This document shows, in pieces, positions 60,360-64,000 of a stretch of DNA of 64,000 nucleotides; within the stretch, counting starts at the first letter, position 1, and every line of letters starts with the position of its first letter. Position numbers and translations under genes: made by a program. Origin of the DNA: Epiperipatus broadwayi (lineage: Eukaryota; Onychophora; Udeonychophora; Euonychophora; Peripatidae); the NCBI GenBank assembly GCA_028023455.1, contig JAQFVV010013396.1, forward strand, positions 62,001 through 126,000. Direction: 5' to 3'. The notes beneath the pieces are model-generated. The model was not told the DNA's origin. It saw only the letters and a program-made list of their open reading frames with translations, and did not search any database.

Positions 60360-61325
60360 ATTTTTTATTTTAATATATAAATGACTCATATTCTCTATTT
60401 ATGTAAAACAATAATATATTTTAATACATATATGATCCTGAATTGTTTTCTTTATTTAGCTATTTATAAACTATATAAAATGACAATTGAAGATATGTGT
60501 ACATCACTTATCCCCATCCTTAATAAAAATAAGGAAAACAATTCTAAAAATTAAGGTCATCACTATAAAATAAACATTGAATTAATAAATCAAGATTATT
60601 CAAAATTGTATGACCACAATAATGAAATTAATGCCTATATACAAGTATGTGTCTTGTAAATTTTTTAAAAAAATATCTAAACATATTAAAATTAATAAGA
60701 CAAATATTCTACAATAATTATATTCATTGGCACTCATATTTCTTCCTAACTGAATATTTGTAAAAACAAATTCATGATATCATATAAATTGTATGACATT
60801 TGATTGATAAGAATAACCCCTTCATTTCTAATAAATATGGACTCTTTGTATCAAATAAACTTTTGAATATAATCATTACTATAAACTAAATCTTTACTAT
60901 TATATCCATAATGATTCACTTATTTGATTATAGCCTCATCATAAACTACATTTTTTAAATTGCCAATCTCACAAATCCAACACATATTATTGATCATACT
61001 TTGTGATAGAGAAATTTTTTCATATTCACAGTCAATGTATGTATATTCATAGTTACATACTTCATGATAATAAAACCATTTAGACTTGAAAATGTTATTT
61101 CTGAAGACAACATTTCATATGTTATCATCACTATTTAAGCTTATGATGAAATTCCCTGTCAAAGAAATCTGGTCATTTATTTTAAACTATCTAAATATAA
61201 TATGAATGATTGTGTTTACTCTGACTCTAAATTCTGGACCTCTTATTTCTGTCTTTCTATATCTTTTCTAATCCTTTATTATTAATTTGTTGATAATTAT
61301 TTAGTTCCATACTTTGGTATTCCAA
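60360..61325. other. Interior between the two direct repeats, no clear coding
   Basis: Stops occur in all frames. If the direct repeats are LTRs, this would be where a pol gene on the - strand is expected, but no protease, RT or integrase motif is recognisable. Confidence 0.35.
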
Positions 61326-61329
61326 TCTC

Positions 61330-61752
61330 TACAAAATCATATTGACCCTCTTTTATTTTCATTATGAACACTTCTTAACCTTGCTTCTCTTGTAGTTTAA
61401 GCTTTTCTTGGATTGAGTTCTTGACTCTTATCATATTTTTCTTGATCTTTCTGGAACTCACTCATTAGATCAGCTTTTTTTCAGTTTTGCCTTGTTATTT
61501 GAATAAGCTCTTCATGCTTTTTATCATATTTTATTTGAATATCATCAAGCTTAGTCATTAAATCTCTTGATAATTTTTCCTGACTTTGTATATTTTTTTT
61601 TGATTTTCATCAAATTTATTCATTGAACTTTTTAACATTGCCATTATGGGTTCATTTGGATCACTTTTTGATATGATAGAGATGTAACTAACTTCTCTTC
61701 CCTGTCCTAACATATCTAACTCATTTTCATTTTTCATAATTTCATTTTCCAT
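61330..61752 (-). pseudogene. Broken coiled-coil ORF, gag/ORF1-like
   Basis: The frame starts at ATG 61750-61752: MENEIMKNENELDMLGQGRE and later MAMLKSSMNKFDENQKKI. After one frameshift near 61590, a second frame continues QSQEKLSRDLMTKLDDIQI, KYDKKHEELIQITRQN, stop, KKADLMSEFQKDQEKYDKSQ, and after another stop TTREARLRSVHNENKRG. The roughly 140 residues are highly charged with heptad spacing typical of a coiled coil. Short charged coiled-coil proteins of this sort are common as gag or ORF1 products of retroelements. No zinc knuckle is visible. Its place between long direct repeats suits a decayed LTR element on the - strand. It is not a functional gene. Confidence 0.5.
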
Positions 61753-61759
61753 AATTTAT

Positions 61760-62745
61760 TCTTATTTATAATTATTATTTTAGAAATGAAAAAACATGAC
61801 CCCCCCCTCAATTTGCTTGTTTTCTTTACTATGCTTTATATGCTGAACCTTACAACTTAATTAAACATCTATTAATTATTAATACATATTTTACCTTTTT
61901 AATATAAATACCACAATAGCATCATCTTCAATAGTCATTGACTTATTTACTACAACATTATTATACCAAACTAACATGTTATTATTTTTTTAAAACTTTT
62001 TTAACTTATATTGTGTACAACATAGCATAGATTTTATGACCATGCTTAGAAGACTTTGCATTATGCCATTATCAACAGATTCAAACAGTGAGCACTAATG
62101 GTTTTTATCTACTTTCCAAAATAAGTAAGATAAAATATCTTCAATAAATAATCTAGCTTCAAATACTTTTCATTATTTATCTTACAGTTACTTTATGAGA
62201 AGCACTTAATATTTATTTATAATAAGCCAACATTTCATTGGCTTTTTACTAACGTAGAGCACATATCTGGTGTTTTTAAAGTCTCATACAAACATTCTTA
62301 TTTTTATTATTATATGGCAAGTCCAGGCATCATCATCTGATACTTTGCCTTCACATGCTGCCTTTTGGCATATTCATAAAACATTTTATTTATAAAGCAC
62401 TTTATAGCCTTATCATTTTTCATCTCTTGTACTGTTAGACTTAATTTTCAGAAAACAATTTGATAACTCACTCTGAATTCAAATTCTTAACAAAGCACAA
62501 CTACAAAATTTAAAATATTATCTATGGAGTCATTAATTATTTTAATCCAATACCAATATTTACAAAAATACCTAATATTAATTGTGATTATTAACACTTT
62601 AATTTTGTTTATGTAAAGAAAAAAATTTAAAACAATAGACTGCTCATCACTAGACAACTAATATTATAAATAGTAACTGACTATCAGTAAGTACCCTTAG
62701 AGTAGGTAACCACAAATGTAATGAAAATATTATAATGGAGCAGAG
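61760..62745. other. A+T-rich interior, nothing identified
   Basis: A run of eight or so C bases lies at 61801-61807. If the direct repeats are LTRs, this is the leader between the right repeat and the gag-like ORF. Confidence 0.4.
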
Positions 62746-62748
62746 CTA

Positions 62749-62809
62749 GTTGACTTGCAACTGCATCTCATATTTGAGAGTTGACTTGCAACTGCATCTC
62801 ATATTTGAG
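62749..62809 (+). repeat. Tandem duplication of a 31-bp unit
   Basis: GTTGACTTGCAACTGCATCT then CATATTTGAG(A) occurs twice without a gap (62749-62779, 62780-62809), directly at the left edge of the right long direct repeat. Confidence 0.9.
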
Positions 62810-64000
62810 CAATTACATAAAATAAAAGTAATTATAAAATGAGTGGTTTTCTCCACCTATATATTATACATTTGGACAATTTAATAAATAAATGAGTTGA
62901 TCACAGATGACTCTAATAGTTCATATTTACATATACAAAGGACTCTTATATTTGTAAAGAGTATCAATTGATACATATGAATATTCCTGCCTGGCAAAGA
63001 AGACAAAATTCATTAAACAATGTTTTACTTGAGTAAGATATAATATGGAATGTACTATAGGATAAGATAAAGTAGTTTTATAATGATTTATGCAATAGTA
63101 AATCAAAACATCTAACTTAATAAGAACAATATAAATTTATTAAGATAGACATTAATTTACTTGGAGTGATTAAAATAAATAATAATTTATAACAGCAATT
63201 AATAGATAATATATTTATGGTTCACCCTTGCTATAGTTTAATTAGATATAATATTAATTTATAATTAAAATTATAAAATGCATATAATTAAGAAAGGGTT
63301 AACTATAGATTTTCTTTTGTATATATAAGAAAATAAATATATTCAGAAAAATTATAATACTATTACTTGTCTTTAAAAAAAATAAAAGTCAAGTAATATT
63401 TTATTATAAAATTATTTATGATTCAAACTAAATTATGCAAATACGATTTATGTTTAAATTGAACTTTCACTTTACTTGATTTTATTATTTAAGTTATTGG
63501 ATGACACACTAGACTGCATTATAATTAATATTATTAATTTAGAAGAAAGATTTTATAAACATTTATAAATACTAATATTATAATTTCAATTGTTGTTAAT
63601 AAGTATGATTTTATTCAGTGCATCTGTTACTGCTAGCCTATATATAAAACTTCAGTTTAACTTTCCTATCTTGCAGCATTTCTTTGGGCATCTTTATTTT
63701 AGCACACACATATGTAAGATTCCATAGACATTTTAATTCTTAAATGTTATCCAATTATTTTTTTGTCAATATTACAATATAATTAGATTTTTCAGTCTTA
63801 GATTATAGCAATCCCATAGTGTTTTTGCTTTTAATCATTTTGTTTAAGTCATACACATTAAATGAGAGAAATTCCTGTTCTTCCTGTCCAAAGTTCTTTA
63901 CTCACAATACACTTTTTTACTGCAAGTCCAGGATTGATTTATAGTATAATGTAAGGTTAAAACACAAATTTTTTTAAGGAAAGAAAGTGTCCTCTTCTGT
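62795..64000 (+). repeat. Long direct repeat, right copy, running off the window
   Basis: This matches 59015-60235 from CATATTTGAGCAA onward in the same order and orientation, and is cut by the window end, so its true length is unknown. Confidence 0.7.

Noticed and set aside
1-64000. CRISPR arrays, operons or prokaryotic promoters
   Set aside because: No regularly spaced short repeats and no bacterial gene organisation; the sequence is eukaryotic intron DNA.

Overview
This window is a piece of a large, very A+T-rich animal nuclear genome, almost certainly from an invertebrate. The evidence is spliceosomal exons with consensus GT...AG borders, a single intron of about 54 kb, Penelope-like elements, non-LTR retrotransposon relics, tRNA-derived retroposons, hAT-type and palindromic non-autonomous elements, and many (TA)n tracts. 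There is no bacterial gene organisation, no operon, no rRNA and no CRISPR array. I cannot name the species. A protostome (arthropod or mollusc-like) fits the gene and repeat content, but that is inference.

Gene content is one partial gene on the + strand. Exon 1 (about 29-70) and exon 2 (161-447) encode a signal peptide and the start of a secreted, proline- and tyrosine-rich protein. A third exon (54316-54477) continues the frame in the same splice phase after an intron of about 53.9 kb. It carries a dibasic Arg-Arg site followed by a Met-Tyr-Gly-Ser-Phe-Asn motif. The gene runs off the right edge and its 3' end is not in the window. A neuropeptide/prohormone precursor is the most attractive reading, unproven from this fragment.

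Everything else is intronic and made mainly of decayed mobile DNA. 0-8 kb: a palindromic repeat copy (family A), a retroposed tRNA-like sequence, an inverted pair of Penelope-like fragments and an A+T-rich repeat (family C). 11-15 kb: three long inverted-repeat elements and a LINE endonuclease fragment. 18-28 kb: a family A palindrome, a decayed LINE reverse transcriptase on the - strand, a 1.04-kb element with terminal inverted repeats and 8-bp target duplications, and a family B copy. 28-34 kb: more family A, a second tRNA-like retroposon, a decayed + strand LINE with another retroposon nested in it, and a 67-bp-armed hairpin. 34-42 kb: several less A+T-rich segments that I could not identify. 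42-49 kb: family B, an hAT-type MITE nested in an older palindrome, more family C, and a 1.36-kb composite palindrome of family A. 49.7-51.1 kb: a head-to-head pair of Penelope-like fragments with reverse-transcriptase and GIY-YIG traces. 53.1-53.75 kb: nested palindromes just upstream of exon 3. 57.9 kb to the end: a third tRNA-like retroposon, then two direct repeats of at least 1.2 kb flanking a broken coiled-coil ORF, which may be an old LTR retrotransposon.

The dominant theme is palindromic and inverted-repeat DNA, with at least ten separate structures packed into one intron. No intact autonomous transposon and no complete gene is present.
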